DNA of 64,000 bases, taken from Dicaeum eximium (Eukaryota; Chordata; Aves; Passeriformes; Dicaeidae). Every line of letters begins with the position of its first letter. Position 1 is the first letter of the stretch. The notes below the pieces were generated by a model. It did no database searches. It was not told the origin of the DNA and was given only the letters and a program-made list of their open reading frames with translations. Positions 51,642 through 64,000 of the stretch are shown here, piece by piece. Made by a program: the position numbers and the translations under genes. The stretch spans positions 624,857 to 688,856 of the forward strand of contig VWZP01008288.1 of assembly GCA_013396995.1 (NCBI GenBank), given 5' to 3'.

Positions 51642-53929
51642 ATTATCAAACAGGTATAGTTTCCTCCACAATTAATGAGTCATTTAAGCATGTCTTCTGG
51701 CCTACTGGTTTTCCTTTAGAAGAAATTGAACATTTTGGTCTCTCAGATAAAGAGCATTGCAGGAGGTTAAACAGGCCACAGGAGGCTCCATGATCAGTTC
51801 AAATTTCAGCTAGTGAAGCTAAGCAGAAAAAGCCTTGCCAACTTTTTTGCTAGATTAATCCACTTAACTACTAGTTACTTCACAGCTACTTCTTGCCTGC
51901 TTCCTATTGATTCACTGAGTGTTTGAATTTTTCCCTCTTCTTTCCTGTGAATGTGTTACTGGAGTTTGAATGCTCTGTAGAAAGGAAGCCATGAATTTTT
52001 GGTAAGTACTCAGGTCCTGACTACAGAATCTTCAAGGTAAATCTGTCTACTTTACATTTGCTTTATGACATTTGGCCTATAAATAGCATACTTTTTTATA
52101 TGCTGAACTTCTTAATAACGGTTCAGAGGGGAACCTCATGACAGCTTAGGCTAGCTACAGTCCTACAAACCAGAAAATATAAAAAGGAGGATATTGCATT
52201 TCTATTTTATCATCCATTTTTTTCTTTCTCTCTCAAAATATTTTTAGCCAACTCCTCCATAGCAGTACTAGACACTAATTATAAATATAATGCTTTGCCA
52301 CTTGCAAGAAAAACCCTCTACAAATCACCCTGACCTCAGCAGTGGTAGACTGAGGCCAGCTAGGCAACACTTATGTCTGAGGTAAGCCAAGGGGGCCAAG
52401 AAGTTCTGTTGCAGTTCTTTGGTTTGAAAATGGCTGGTTCTGCTTGACATTTGCACAACCTAAGGTCAAAATAGATATGCTACTGTGAGCTCAAAAACCT
52501 TATTAGTCCCCTGTCCAATGTGCTGCAGTCAAGGTAGAACACCTGTAAGGGCAGAAGAGATCTGCTGCTGGCAAGAACTAGTTTAGTTTTAGGGAAATAG
52601 CATTGATTAACCTACTGATGCTGGTGGAGATTGATTTGAACCCCCAAAGGAAGCTAACTAGTAATATACACACATTTTCATTATCTTCCAGTAGATTGAC
52701 AGAGCAAATGTGTCAATACCTTTAGGAGTCTTTAAAATGTCAGAGGGACAGTGTTGCAGTTACATTCTAGAATGTTTCTACACTGTACATCCTCTAGTAA
52801 TTGCTTCCATTATCTCTGCCGGCATTCTCCAAAATGTTTCCTACCTTGTCCACACTGACTATACATAATTTTCCAAATTGCTCCACTAATTCTGGTGAAA
52901 TATTAAATAATTTTCTTACTGTCCACTGAGGATGGAACAGGAAGTTTCTCACATAAGGCATATGCTCAACAACATGGATAACTAGCAAAAATAGATGTTA
53001 TTACTATTGGATAGAGTAACCCACAGTGTTATTCTCTCATTTGGTACATCATAGCTGCTTCCCCATCTATACTCACTTTACCTACTGTCTTCTGCTTTAC
53101 CAGGGTGAGAAAAGATGCAACAGCTTCAGCAAAACATCACAGGCTGGCCCTTGCTTCTGTTTTCACTGAGCACTGCTGTGGGGTCTTTGTGAGGTGTGTG
53201 CTGAAGGCTGCAAGAGGAAGTGATAGGTACAGAAATAGAGTTCCCAGTGCTGCAGATGCCATGCCTGAAATAACCGAAGAGTTAAAAATGATAGATGCTT
53301 CATTTCAAGAACATATTGCTTTATCATAAAATTCTTTTCAGGAAGTGAGGCAAAAAGGTTTTCATAGAATGGTTACCAAGAATGCAAAGCAAGTGTAAAG
53401 GACTGGCTACACTTAGTTATTAAGTCTATATAATTAGACTTTGCCTGTCTTCTGCAATAGTATCTTCTTCCTTTCAAGATTAACTATCAGACCTTTTGCT
53501 CCGTGTTAACCTGTATTTTCACATCCATTTTATAACAAATAGGACAGAAACTTCCTCTCTGGAAAAGAGAATTAAAATTCAGCATCATGGAAGTACAAAA
53601 GGCAATTCCATTATCAAGGGATTCCTATGAACTTTTGCAACCCAATTTGGGATGTGTGGCACCTCCAAGTCACCGTCTCTTAATATAGCTAGTAGGAAAC
53701 TATGACCTTCTTAAACTTCCTCTGCCCTTGCATGCAGAAAAGCTATTAACTTGTACAAAAAGCAAGTATTTATATCCACAATTGAGGATTCTAATACAGG
53801 CTTATTTTTTCAGAGATGAATTAAACTACTTGATTTTGAACTGAAGGCAGCAGTATTATGCAACGCTTATTAGCCTTCAAATTAGTGTTGGAAAGGAATT
53901 CATGAGAGTTATCCCCCTTTTCCATGCTC
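51642..53929. other. Unique DNA, nothing recognised
   Basis: No frame exceeds 74 codons and there is no recognisable repeat or motif cluster. Confidence 0.6.
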
Positions 53930-54700
53930 TGACTTATTCTAGCACTGGTGTCTCTGAAATCAGCCGTAAATGTCCTTGGCAGCTATGCAAACAAAGCTGC
54001 TCCTGCAGCCTAAATCGTATGAGTTGCTGAGCGCTGCTGGAGAGAGGCAGAACACCTTCTGCTGCCATTGTCTTCAGCACAAATTGACAATGACATATCA
54101 CCCCTTGCACAGCTCACTGGGCTGCAGGGCTGGGTTTATAATTAGTTCACAGGGTTTTTTATATGCATTGTTCCAGACTATTGATAAGAAAAATATGCTA
54201 AAATTTGGTGAGAGGGGAAAAAAAGTGACAGCAATATCACAGGTTAAATACTGAGCTTGTGTGAATCAGCACGGCACAGCTGATTCCAGTGATGCTGTAT
54301 CAATCTGACCCTGCTGAGGTTCTGCTTTTAAAATTTTAATGGCTATCAATTCAGAAGAAATACTTCGACTATATTGCTAAATAATGGCTTAGATGCCACA
54401 GCAAGAAACAGTATCATGCCACTTATTATGCCATTTTAAAACAATATAAGCCATGTGTGAGAAATTAAATCTGTCACCCTGGGAAAGAGTTCAGGCTGTC
54501 AAAATGGTAATAGAAATGAAATTCAATTATCTACTTTCTATGTTGCGCATGGTAATTCCCCAGCAAATACTAAAGGAAATTGAAGAGGAGATTATCTTGT
54601 AAAGTGTTTCTATATTGTAATTATTATTTTAATTATTATAAGGAAAATCTATACAATTCTGCAGAAAACCAGATGAATTTTATAGGAATTGCAGCTGTTT
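53930..54700. promoter_or_regulatory. Candidate conserved non-coding element
   Basis: Unique sequence of balanced composition, free of simple repeats, with a mixture of cores seen in developmental enhancers: an octamer-type ATGCAAA overlapping a SOX-type AACAAAG (ATGCAAACAAAG near 53985), CAGCTG-like E-boxes, TAATTA cores and TTGATAAG (GATA type) near 54181. A 94-codon frame at 53970-54254 overlaps it without a known domain. The call rests on texture only; cross-species comparison would decide. Confidence 0.25.
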
Positions 54701-56654
54701 GTCAGGCTAAAATTAGCTGCCATTGACCATGACCATGACACTCTGAAGGCAGCCACAGGCTCACTTCTGTAGATTTTCCTCATGCTCAGCCTTTTTGTGG
54801 CAATAGTCTGGGAGGGATGAGACTGATGTTGAGATTTCAGTATCTCTAGAAGAAGGAAGCCACCAGGGAAGTAACTGTAGCCCCTTTGTCTCGTTCATCT
54901 CTGCACTGTTTCCTTGTTGGAACTGGTTCAGCTCCACCCCAAGTGTCAGGACCCCTTGGGTGGCAAGCATTATTGAAGGGTCAGTGTCTCCCAGACTTGG
55001 TAGCCTTCATTTTCCTGTATGACTTCTCCAGCTGTGAAGAGTGGAGCTCAGAGACTATCCTTGGCCCAACTTCACCATGCCATAAGGAATGGAATAATGC
55101 AGCAGGAGGTACTTGGAGATCCCATTTTATAGTGCAGTTTGAGAGTGAGCTATAGCCTGTAGGCTAACACTGCAACCAGCAGTCATGAAGACCTCAATGT
55201 GTTTGTTAATCATCAAGATATTGCATAAGGGAAAAGAGTAGCTCAATATAATTCACAGAATGAAGAATCAGCTTTGATTTAGGTCCCTCTGTGGATTTAG
55301 TCCTAAAGGAACACATACATACTCTGTATGTAAAAGTCAAAGACAAACTGCACTCACTCTATGAAGAAATCAGGGTTATTCAAGGCAGAAATTTTTAAAA
55401 GTGATGATGGTGTCAAGTGTCTGTGTTGTGGAAGAGTTAATATTTTTTTTTTCAGGTCAAGTTTGTACAAAAAAAAAAAGACAAGACAATCAAATGGAAA
55501 AATAAGATAAAAAAGAGGACATTACCTGCAGATGCTCTTAAAGACTGGTATTTCCTGTCCTATCACAACTGCATAAGAGCCAGCACAGAAAACTGATTAT
55601 ATTTTACATGTCAAGAAAAATACCAAGAACAGTGAATGTTTTGCTAAGTGTGGGATGAAACAGTATGGTGTGAGTTCAGGGTTATGTATTCCCAATCTCC
55701 TTAATCCACTTCAAGACTTTCCTTTACCTTCCCAGATTCTTAAAGGGAACAAATTGGAAGTTGTGCCAGAGATTTTAAGAGTAGGTTGTGATTTGTGTGT
55801 GCAGTTCACATGGTGGAGAGGCAGCACTGGTGGGTACAGAGCAGTGCAAGGGACATCAAGTAGCTCATGTGTGTGAGCCCAGTTTGCCTTTGCACTATGG
55901 ACTGCAGAGCACCTGACTTCTAAGTGAGCCAGTGCTGAGATCTGTAGTGCTTGACAAGACTCTTTCTGGTGCTTGAGCTAAACTGTTTACAGCTTCCTTG
56001 CTAATTTCTCTACTCCTCTGAAGCCTCTAGCACAGAGATGCCCTGATTATTAATGGCTTTCTTGTCAGCAATCAAGAGGTCTTGGTGGTACTTGAATTAA
56101 AATTAATTGTATTCAGGGAACCTAAGTCCTCATCAAACCTAATTGTGAATTACAGGGGGAGTTTATATCATGACATGAAGTCAGACCCATTCTGAACAGG
56201 CCAGTCTCAGTAACAGAAGCATCAAGACGCAGCACAAGGTCTTAGCAAACTAGCCCCACAGACTGGCTGTGCTTATAAGCCTGAGCACCACTCTGAAAAG
56301 GCTGATTTTGGGTTCACAGTATTTCTTCTGTGTGGGTAGATGTATTGTTAGCCTAGGGCTAGCTTGGGGCAATCCACATGAGGCTGCACTGCACTAGGCA
56401 AGTGCTTCCTTTTTCTCAGTATCTTCTGATACTTCTCTGTATCCCAGCCACTTCACGGAGACTCTTGGAAAAGGGTTTAATTTTATCTTCTTCTGGCTCT
56501 TTCTCTAAACACATTTTGCATTGCCTAGTTATTTGGTCACATGGGAACTCAGAGCACAATCACCATTTGGAGCTGAGGTAGAGTGGCCAGTCAGAATAAG
56601 GAAAGTTGCATGTTAATAATGTAGCTATAAAGAAACAATTATATAGAACTAGAT
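54701..56654. other. Unique DNA, nothing recognised
   Basis: The frames (73 to 89 codons) have no recognisable domain. A T run and an A run flank 22 bp at about 55442-55489 and could pair, but this is low complexity. Confidence 0.6.
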
Positions 56655-56672
56655 CACGCCCTCCAGGGCGTG
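56655..56672. repeat. GC-rich 8-bp palindrome CACGCCCT/AGGGCGTG
   Basis: CACGCCCT (56655-56662) and AGGGCGTG (56665-56672) pair perfectly around CC. It contains two CpG in otherwise CpG-poor AT-rich DNA and two facing CACGCCC motifs of the KLF/SP class (CACCC/CGCCC-like). No gene adjoins it. Confidence 0.7.
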
Positions 56673-58044
56673 TCTCATATTTGGAAGTGTTTGCATGGCG
56701 TAAATTGAACATACTCAATTTCCATTCCAAAAAGAGAAGAAAACTCAAGAACTAACTGATTTATATCACTTTATGTAGATAAAGCTGTGGGGTTGCAACT
56801 CCTTTGTTGTTTAAGCCCTCACAGCAATGAAGTATTTAAGAACAGAGAAAAACAAGTACTGCAATCAAGTAAATCTAAGGCAAATCCTCACAGCTGAGAT
56901 GTGGTCCATACAATACAGGAAACATGCTTTTAGCTTGGCTATTCAAAATGTCTTTGTTTGTTTTATATATTGAAAGATAATAATGGCAAGGCTCTTTGAA
57001 GACCTAGGGGAAGGTTTTAAGTGTGGCCAAGGAATCTGCTCTTTTTGAAGCAAAGAGTCAGAAGTACCGAAAATTGATTCTATTCTCTTAATATAAAGTT
57101 TGTGCAGCTTTGAGTCCTCAGCTCCAAGTTAACGAACAATGCTGAAAGACAATTATTTAATGGAGCATCATAAAGAAACAGAAATGGAGAAACACATTAA
57201 TTAGAAGTCAAATTAGTCAAAGTTCATATTCTAGTTTATATTTCAATGTTGAATTTCACATAGGAGTTTAATTAATTTCATTTTGCTGCTTTTCTTATGG
57301 CTTTGGAAGGTCCTTGGAACTAGACAAGTTTAAATTAGATTTAAAAATATTTTCATTTTAGAAATTGTCCAGCATGACAGATTTAGGGGATATTATGCAT
57401 TGTATGTGTTTTTTATAGTTATATCTGTTTTATTTGGTTTTGGTCAGGTTTATCTAAAATTTCCCTGTTTATAACTGTATTTCTTAGATGCCTATCCCTC
57501 AGTTACTTTCATGGGGGTGTTATATGATTTATTTTTAAGATAATTTTCAAGTAGAGATTTTAATTATCTGTTTTTATAAGACATAATTATAATGCGATAA
57601 CTGCCAGGGCATTGCAGCCTGTGTCATGCAGGCAGCCTTCTGTGAATTCAGAACAATCAACTTTACATCTTACACCTCTGAACAACAAAAAGTGCCAGCA
57701 AAGCAGCATCGCAGCCTATCTTGATAGTATTTTCAAAACAAGAAAATCAACAATATGTTTCCATTTTGTAAGTCCTCTCTCCGCCCACTTCTGGATGTTC
57801 TCAACTCTTCTTTCTGGTGTGGATGCAAATTTGCCACGTGATAGCACGCCCATCAAAATACATGAAAAAAAACAAGATGGGCAGCAGAACAGACTGTGTA
57901 GGAGGTTAAGGATGTGTATTCGCATGGGCATTTTCTTTGTCAGCAATAGCACAACCCACCCTTTCATGAACACTATTTACCCCTATAGTTAGAGGACTTC
58001 TTCCCATCTGAATTTGTTCTTTGCAATTTCAGTGTTGCTGCATG
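56673..58044. other. Unique AT-rich DNA, no gene supported
   Basis: This stretch contains a 126-codon plus-strand frame at 57612-57992 whose product has no recognisable domain. An 85-codon minus-strand frame covers the same bases. Both fit chance expectation. Confidence 0.6.
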
Positions 58045-58151
58045 GGTCTTTGAGCAACTTTGTCTAGTGGAAGGTTCCGCAGTGCATGGCAGGAAGGTTG
58101 GAACCAGATGATGATCTTTAAGGTCTCTTCTAAAACAAGCCATTCTATAAT
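58045..58151 (+). mobile_element. CR1 LINE 3'-end remnant
   Basis: Plus-strand CR1 3' UTR end. The blocks 'TTTGAGCAACTTTGTCTAGT', 'GGAAGGTTCC', 'GCATGGCAGGAAGGTTGGAA', 'CCAGATGATGATCTTTAAGG', 'TCTCTTCTAAAACAAGCC' and ATTCTATAATT appear in the family order. The last one is a decayed terminal repeat. The copy is strongly 5' truncated and diverged. Confidence 0.88.
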
Positions 58152-60597
58152 TACTGCATTTAGTTATTCATGGAAACACAAGTAAACATTCAAGGGCAAT
58201 TCAATAAGTGAATAACTTCCAACATGAAGAAATTATTAGAGTAAATTCCAGAAATCTCAGCATATGAGAGACACATGGAAAGAAAAGACAGAAAGTGGAA
58301 ACTGATAAAGAAGAATTGCAGGGAGGACACCACATTCAAGGACCTTAATGATGTCTTGGTGGATGGAGTAAGAGAGGTAGATTTTTAAGGCTAAGACCAG
58401 AGAAAATACACCAGAAGTAGTAGACAGCCATGATCAAAGACATGATTTTGGGAGTGCAAAAGTACATAATTAATTCTTTATGAAATCCTATCTCACAATA
58501 AAAGCAAGATATCCTGCTAAAATGCCATTTATACTTTTTTGTATTTAATTATTCTGCCAATTCTTAAAAGTAAGGCTAGCACTGAAATTCCTGTCAGTCA
58601 AAAATTTGCAATACATAGAATAAAAAAGAAAAGGAAGGAAAGAAATTGAAGTTAAATTTGTAAGCAGGCTTTGCCATCTGTAACCCAGACAGACTTTCTA
58701 CCCAATTGCTTGTCATTGAACAAATCTGTACAAATCTAAAGTGAAAAAGCAACTAGGGCTTTACTGATATTTTTTGAAGATATTTTTGTGCTATGTACAC
58801 AGACACAGATTTCCAAAGATTTGTCAACATCGACATTATCTTGCAGATTACCACTAAATGAGTTGATATTTTACCACAGAAATATGCTTGCAAACAGAAA
58901 TAGTTCATTTGGATACCCTCTTTTGTGTCAGTTTATTAATGAAAATCTGTTTATTTCTTTATTCACATTTGGAAGTAGCAGGGGAAATAACCCACAATGA
59001 GTAATTTATTTAACAAACTTTGCCAGTCTTTTCTCTGTTGCCCATGAATTGCCACAAATATATGATTTCTAAAAAGCACTCATGATTTGAAACTATTAGC
59101 ATATTTCAACAGATTATATGAATAATTCTTGCCATGTGTATCAGTTAAAAAATAGCATTACAGATTATAACTGGCATCTGTAAGCAGGAGTGAATTAAAA
59201 TGTATCAGCTAACTTTTTTTTAGTACTTGCAAATTTTTTTTCCTAGTGAGTATTTATATCTTGACTAGAAGTGAAAAATATTAAATGCAGTCCATCTAAC
59301 CTGAGACCAGCTCAGGTACTTCTCCAAGGGTGTGACTGTCATGGAGCCAATACCAACAAAGGCCAACAGCCCAAGTGTCCACAGAGAAGTCTGGGCAGGA
59401 TTTCTGAACTTTATTACCTTGCCCTTGGCAGTCAGGCTGGCCAGGGCATGGCTGGTTCAGATAAACAAGGTGTACCCTTTGTCTGCACCAGTTCACATAA
59501 AGTCACTCTGGGCGAAATTTGAGCTTCAGCAGCAAGGATGAAACGCCCTGATGTGCTCTGTCCCACAAGGAGCCCTGGGTCAAAGACAAAGCTTGCTTTT
59601 TGGGCTAGCCTTATGTTTTAGGAATATTGGAATATTAGGAAAATTTTACTATTACTGAAAATCATAAGCTTTCTTAGAAAGAAATCAAGAAGTGCAGGGA
59701 ATATTTTTGTTGTTAAAACTGCTATTTACTCTTACACAGCCTGGCAACACCAGGGTAATGCAGCAGCTGGAATATCCCTGAGGGAAGTCATCTGAAGAGG
59801 CACTTTCTTGAGCGTGTTTTCTACACCACTTGTTTAACTATTTCACATACTCATTTTCCAATCATCACAACCACATTAGTTAATAAATTAAAACACTGGC
59901 GGCATAAAAGAATATTATCAAGTTTGTACAGACAGTTATTAGCATATTTACCATGGCCAAATTGTTTCACTTGATTTATTTCTAAGTACAGTTTCAGCAA
60001 ATACATCAGCATTCTACCACAACAAAAAGTATTTATTTCCTCCTTAGCAAAGAATCAAGTTGATAATATTCTGAATAATATATTATCTATATCCATCCAT
60101 CCATTCACCCAGAACTCAATTCTCTTAGGCTGAGCAATGTTTTAGGTTTAAATTCCTCTGTTTGCATTTCTCTAAGGGTAAAGAAGATCTTTACAAAACA
60201 CTAAGTCAAAAGGGTTTATTTTCATCCAGTATTGGGAAGGGATTTCTCATTCCCTTAAGTAGGCAAATTTGTATATATTAATTTACCACTTAGATCTATG
60301 TCCCTTAAGCTCTTGTCTTCTTGCAGTTATCCCAGCACCTATTTCAGTATTAATCCTACCACTTGCATTTTGCCCCCTAGGCCTCCTACTGCTTTGCTTT
60401 TACAACATTTCATATTTTTCATATTCACATTCAGAATTTCTACTGCCCCTCAGTGCATTCAAGGCTCTGGGTTTCATTTCACTAATGGGCCCTTTTAGAG
60501 AGAGTGACATTATTCAGATTTCAGCTTTGTCTATTGTAGGGACATATGGCACACTGTTTCTCACCCTTGTCAGTATAAGTATATGCAATGAAGCGGC
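58152..60597. other. Unique DNA, no gene supported
   Basis: Mostly AT-rich sequence with a GC-richer piece at about 59,310-59,590 carrying overlapping frames of 66-83 codons on both strands. None has a recognisable domain. Confidence 0.6.
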
Positions 60598-60614
60598 TTT
60601 TTTTTTTTTTTTTT
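60598..60614. repeat. Poly(T) tract, 17 bases
   Basis: Seventeen T followed by AATAAAC. It is a plain homopolymer; an A-rich stretch on the opposite side (about 60,720-60,850) adds to local low complexity. Confidence 0.9.
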
Positions 60615-62981
60615 AATAAACATACTTTACTGTGTCTCCCATTGCTTTAGAGATTACACTCGATCCCTGAAAAGCAAATGCAGCAATCTGTGTAACAGCT
60701 GTATAAATCAGCAGATGAAAATAAAAGCGAGGTGTAGGAAGAAAAAAAAAATAAAGAAACCAAAACGCATGGGGCAGTCAAGACCTCAAGGAAAAAATTA
60801 GTGGGCAAATAGGGGAAGTGAAAATAAAAGAGATAAAAAAGAGCAGCCTGAAGCAAACAAAAGATGCTGAATTGAGCCTTCCTGCAAGGTGAGATAGTTG
60901 CTTTACCAGAAACTATGGCTGGTCCTCTGACTACCTTTAACATATTCTCCACTGTGCAAAGAAATAGCTCCTCCATTAGAAACACATTGAACTACAGTTC
61001 TTGTTCAGACTGGGAATATCCCTTTTGTTTTCAGAGACTTTTTCCATGGTGGTTGAATATAAGTGCATGCACAATGGCTCTGAGGCCTAAATTTTGAAAG
61101 TGATATGCAGGTAAGCTCGAAAACTTAGGACACAGCTACAATCTATCTTAGAGAGAGTCAGTACTGCTTGAGTGCCTGAACTCCTTACGTGACTGCAAGA
61201 AGGATTCCTCACAGCTGCTGAGGAAGGCTACAGTGGAGATAACCACAGGTAGAGACACGTGTAGAGACACAGCTATTACTTTCTCTCTTTTCCTATCCTT
61301 TTCTTCCTGGGGGTCTGGCTTTTCCTTGTGCTTTGTGTGTTTGTACTGCTCTTGGATGGCAAAAGTGTATGTGGGTGGCAGAGACAGCTTCAAGGTGGCC
61401 TTCTCCGCCCAGACCACGTGAGGGACAGTATGTCCTGCTAAGGTGACTGGGCATGAAGCACAGGTAGGGGATGAGTCTAGGCTTGGGAACAGGCTTGGAA
61501 CAGTCAGGCAGAATAGGCAAAGCCAGAAAGGCCACTGAACCTTTCCCAGTCATGGAGGAGCTGCAGACGGAGAAGGAATGTAGCTGAGATCTTTCGGGAT
61601 CTCCAAACTCTGTTACTCTTGGATTGTCCTTCCTTACTGAAACAGGAGAAGCACCAGAGTCTCAGACTCAAAGAGTGAAAGAGAGAAGGCATTCAGAAAG
61701 TTCACACTCTTAAAGTATTTGTGTATGCATAGACACATCTTTCAAAATTTACAAAGGCAAGTGTATATAAATTCCTGTATTTTTATAAGAACCTTTCCTC
61801 ATAGAAGTGTGGCACATAAATATAAAAATCTAGTTTTCTTTTGCTTTTCTGAAGCCAAATGAAAGCAAGCTAGAATGTAACCATGCTGAAAACAAAGAAC
61901 TTGTATCCAAGGAATGCATTAGTAAGTGAATACAGTTTTCATGTGATTCCAGTCATGAAGAAGAATAATGGACTTTGGTACTATTGTAGTTTATTTCTGC
62001 AATAAATTGCAGAAGCAGATTTTCCATCTTTATTTGTTTCTTGGATATTGGGGTTCTTTGATTCTTTGGGAACATTTATAGGTATAGCTATCAAGGTGTA
62101 AAATATATCTACATTTACCAACATAACTTTGCAAAGCTTTATTTTTTATCTTTAAACCATAAAAAATCTGATCATTTGTGGATATTCATGAAAATTTAGT
62201 TTTTGTAGAATGTGCAAGTCATGCTCCTGAGATGCTTATGAATAATATTGCTACTGTCTTGTAGCTCTACTAAAATGCTTTACTGTCTTCACTCGTGCTC
62301 TGTTCTGCAAACTGCAGCCAACCTCAAATTTCATAGTTTTTATATTTACCAGTAGTTTTCAGTCTTGTGTTTGTTTTAGTGTGACTTTTTATTAAATCTC
62401 ATTGTGCTTAATTTGTCAATTACTGTTGAAGCTCACCAAAACCATCTAGTTCAATTACTGCTCTTGTTGGATCAGGGACTCTTGCTGTTAATGGTTAGAT
62501 TCCCTTCATGGTTATTCATGAATATTTTTTTGATTCTGTGAAAGTAGAGAAAGTACCTACTGACTGCAGACAGAATAGACAAATTCTAAAATTCCAGAAC
62601 TTTAAATTAAAAAAAATTCCAACCCTAACAAAAAAGAAACCTTAAAAACTTAAAAAAAAAAAATAAAAGAAAGAAAAAAGGAATGTGGTTAGAAGTCTAG
62701 TAAACAACACCTTAGCAGTGCTAAATGGTCTCTCTGGACTGCTAATTGTAGTTCTGGAGGCAGTTTGAAAGAGCAGGACATTTCCAAAGCAATGAAAAAG
62801 TACTAACCTCCTTCCAGGTTTAAAAAAAAAAAAAAGGGTGAGGTGACATTAGCAAATGAAGTGGACTTGATCTTTATTGTTTTCAAAATAATGACCTTAT
62901 TAGTATTGGCTTTCCATACCAAGACTATTGGTTCACTTCAAATATGTCCTACTGAAATGTGAGGAACTACTGACTATAATG
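60615..62981. other. Unique AT-rich DNA, no gene supported
   Basis: The longest frame is a 112-codon minus-strand run (60647-60985) rich in F, L and S from composition. A-rich runs occur at about 62,640-62,680 and 62,821-62,835. No family was recognised. Confidence 0.6.
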
Positions 62982-63033
62982 TAAAGGAAAGGCAAGTAGA
63001 AAAAATGTGTTAAAGGAAAGGCAAGTAGAAAAA
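62982..63033 (+). repeat. Direct duplication, period 29 bp
   Basis: A 23-bp stretch beginning TAAAGGAAAGGCAAGTAGAA is present at 62982-63004 and again, identical, at 63011-63033. It is a recent tandem duplication. Confidence 0.92.
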
Positions 63034-63125
63034 TATACTAAGAAAAGAGCTGTTAATCCAAAAAAATTCTAAACTAAGGAAAATAAATTAATTTCCACAG
63101 GTAGAAGCAATGAAACATTCATCTA

Positions 63126-63178
63126 TTTATTTATTTATTTATTTATTCATTCATTCATTCATTCATTCATTCATTCAT
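63126..63178 (+). repeat. Compound (TTTA)n-(TTCA)n microsatellite
   Basis: About five TTTA units change abruptly into about eight TTCA units. The switch fits a point change that spread by replication slippage. It is likely length-variable. Confidence 0.95.
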
Positions 63179-63823
63179 TTCTTTTAAGTATCAGAACAAT
63201 CACAATGAATTTATGAGACACAAAAGGCAAAAGCTTTCTTTGTAAAACCTGCAAACTGAGCAAGTGCCAACTTCTGTGTGCGAAGCCAAAGGATCTTGTG
63301 CACTCATACAAGTATGCAAGTATGCAAAACAAGCACTGGCATCCTTCACTTGCCATTTCTATTAACAAATGCTCAGAAGCAGAGTCTGGGAGGTCTTTGA
63401 AGATTCAGTCTGTCCAAACAGCAAAAAAGTAAGAAGTGTGACATTAATTTCTAAGAACATGAAAAGCTTCCCTCTGCCTCATCCCTTTCTGAGATATGAA
63501 GAAAAGACTTTCAAGGCTTTAAAATGAAGGTGCTTAAAATGTCAGGGAAACTGGACTGTTGGATCTGTTGTATATTTCAGTCCAATAGGAGTGTAGAGTT
63601 ATTTATGCATAAAGGAATGTCATCAGAGGAGAGTCCTTTCATGTGTTTGCATATATACATGGAATGGAACTCTTAGAAACCTCAGCATCGCACACAGCAA
63701 AGGTACAACACATGATCCAGTACATCAAACTATACTCTGTCTTCACAAAAGCCTCTCAATAAGGATAATAATCCTTTCACTATTTAAAACTTAAAATTAA
63801 GGATATACCATTGCAAAAGGTGG

Positions 63824-63844
63824 ATATATATATATATATATATA
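63824..63844. repeat. (AT)n dinucleotide microsatellite
   Basis: An alternating AT run of about 21 bases, of the same kind and length as the one at 1803-1823. A short TTTA-like run follows near 63,875-63,898. Confidence 0.94.
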
Positions 63845-64000
63845 GTAGCTGTGTGTGGAATTAGTTAAAATATTCATTTATTTTTATTTATTTATTTAAT
63901 CTTTTTTTGTAAACATCAGTTTTGTTTCTCCTCTGTGCTTCCTCAGGTACCAAAGAGGCATCCTGACTCACACTATTTGTACATCTACTCTCTAATGAAA

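Noticed and set aside
57612..57992. 126-codon plus-strand frame
   Set aside because: No domain, overlapped by an 85-codon minus-strand frame, and consistent with chance.

Overview
This window looks like vertebrate, most probably avian, intergenic or intronic DNA. It is AT-rich and poor in CpG. Open frames are short and scattered on both strands, with no sign of bacterial gene packing or of conserved protein-coding exons. The only interspersed repeats I can name are pieces of CR1-type LINEs, which end in the characteristic 8-bp 3' repeat (ATTCTRTG)n. CR1 dominance, low repeat density and no recognisable SINE family all point to a bird or a close sauropsid relative. I could not support a single host protein-coding gene, rRNA, tRNA, miRNA or CRISPR array. 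The longest open frame (151 codons, 29764-30219) is about what chance gives in 64 kb of this composition.

Layout. Bases 1-17,680 are mostly unique AT-rich sequence, with small simple repeats, a GC-richer patch (about 4,780-5,300), a nested stem-loop with paired CAGCTG ends (6067-6114), one unresolved base (N at 7859), a CR1 tail on the minus strand (12949-12996) and a small minisatellite (15943-16023). Bases 17,680-18,204 hold a 5'-truncated CR1 carrying a second CR1 3' tail inside its body. Bases 18,205-34,150 are again unique DNA with short repeats and a CR1 tail (32682-32732).

The most functional-looking locus is a compact CpG cluster at about 34,160-34,580. It holds a CTCF-like site, a CACGTG E-box, two ATGGCGGC (YY1-type) sites and a possible splice donor, so it is a candidate promoter or insulator. 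A second CTCF-like sequence lies at 35,952-35,967. Bases 36,000-45,550 carry GC-richer DNA, a possible old CR1/L3-type fragment, a degenerate palindromic element and a 32-bp T tract. Bases 45,561-46,102 are a broken CR1 copy whose reverse-transcriptase reading frame runs directly into the CR1 3' tail, indicating an internal deletion.

The last 18 kb contain a (GGTT)n tract, a large AT-only inverted repeat made of facing (ATT)n and (AAT)n arrays (51504-51641), a candidate conserved non-coding block (about 53,930-54,700), another CR1 tail (58045-58151) and tetranucleotide arrays near the end.

No genes act together here as a pathway. The points most worth checking are the CpG/CTCF-like locus, the AT-only palindrome, the two rearranged CR1 copies, and two diverged copies of an old repeat sharing a GGGACCAGG core. 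I saw no evidence of a new multi-gene system.
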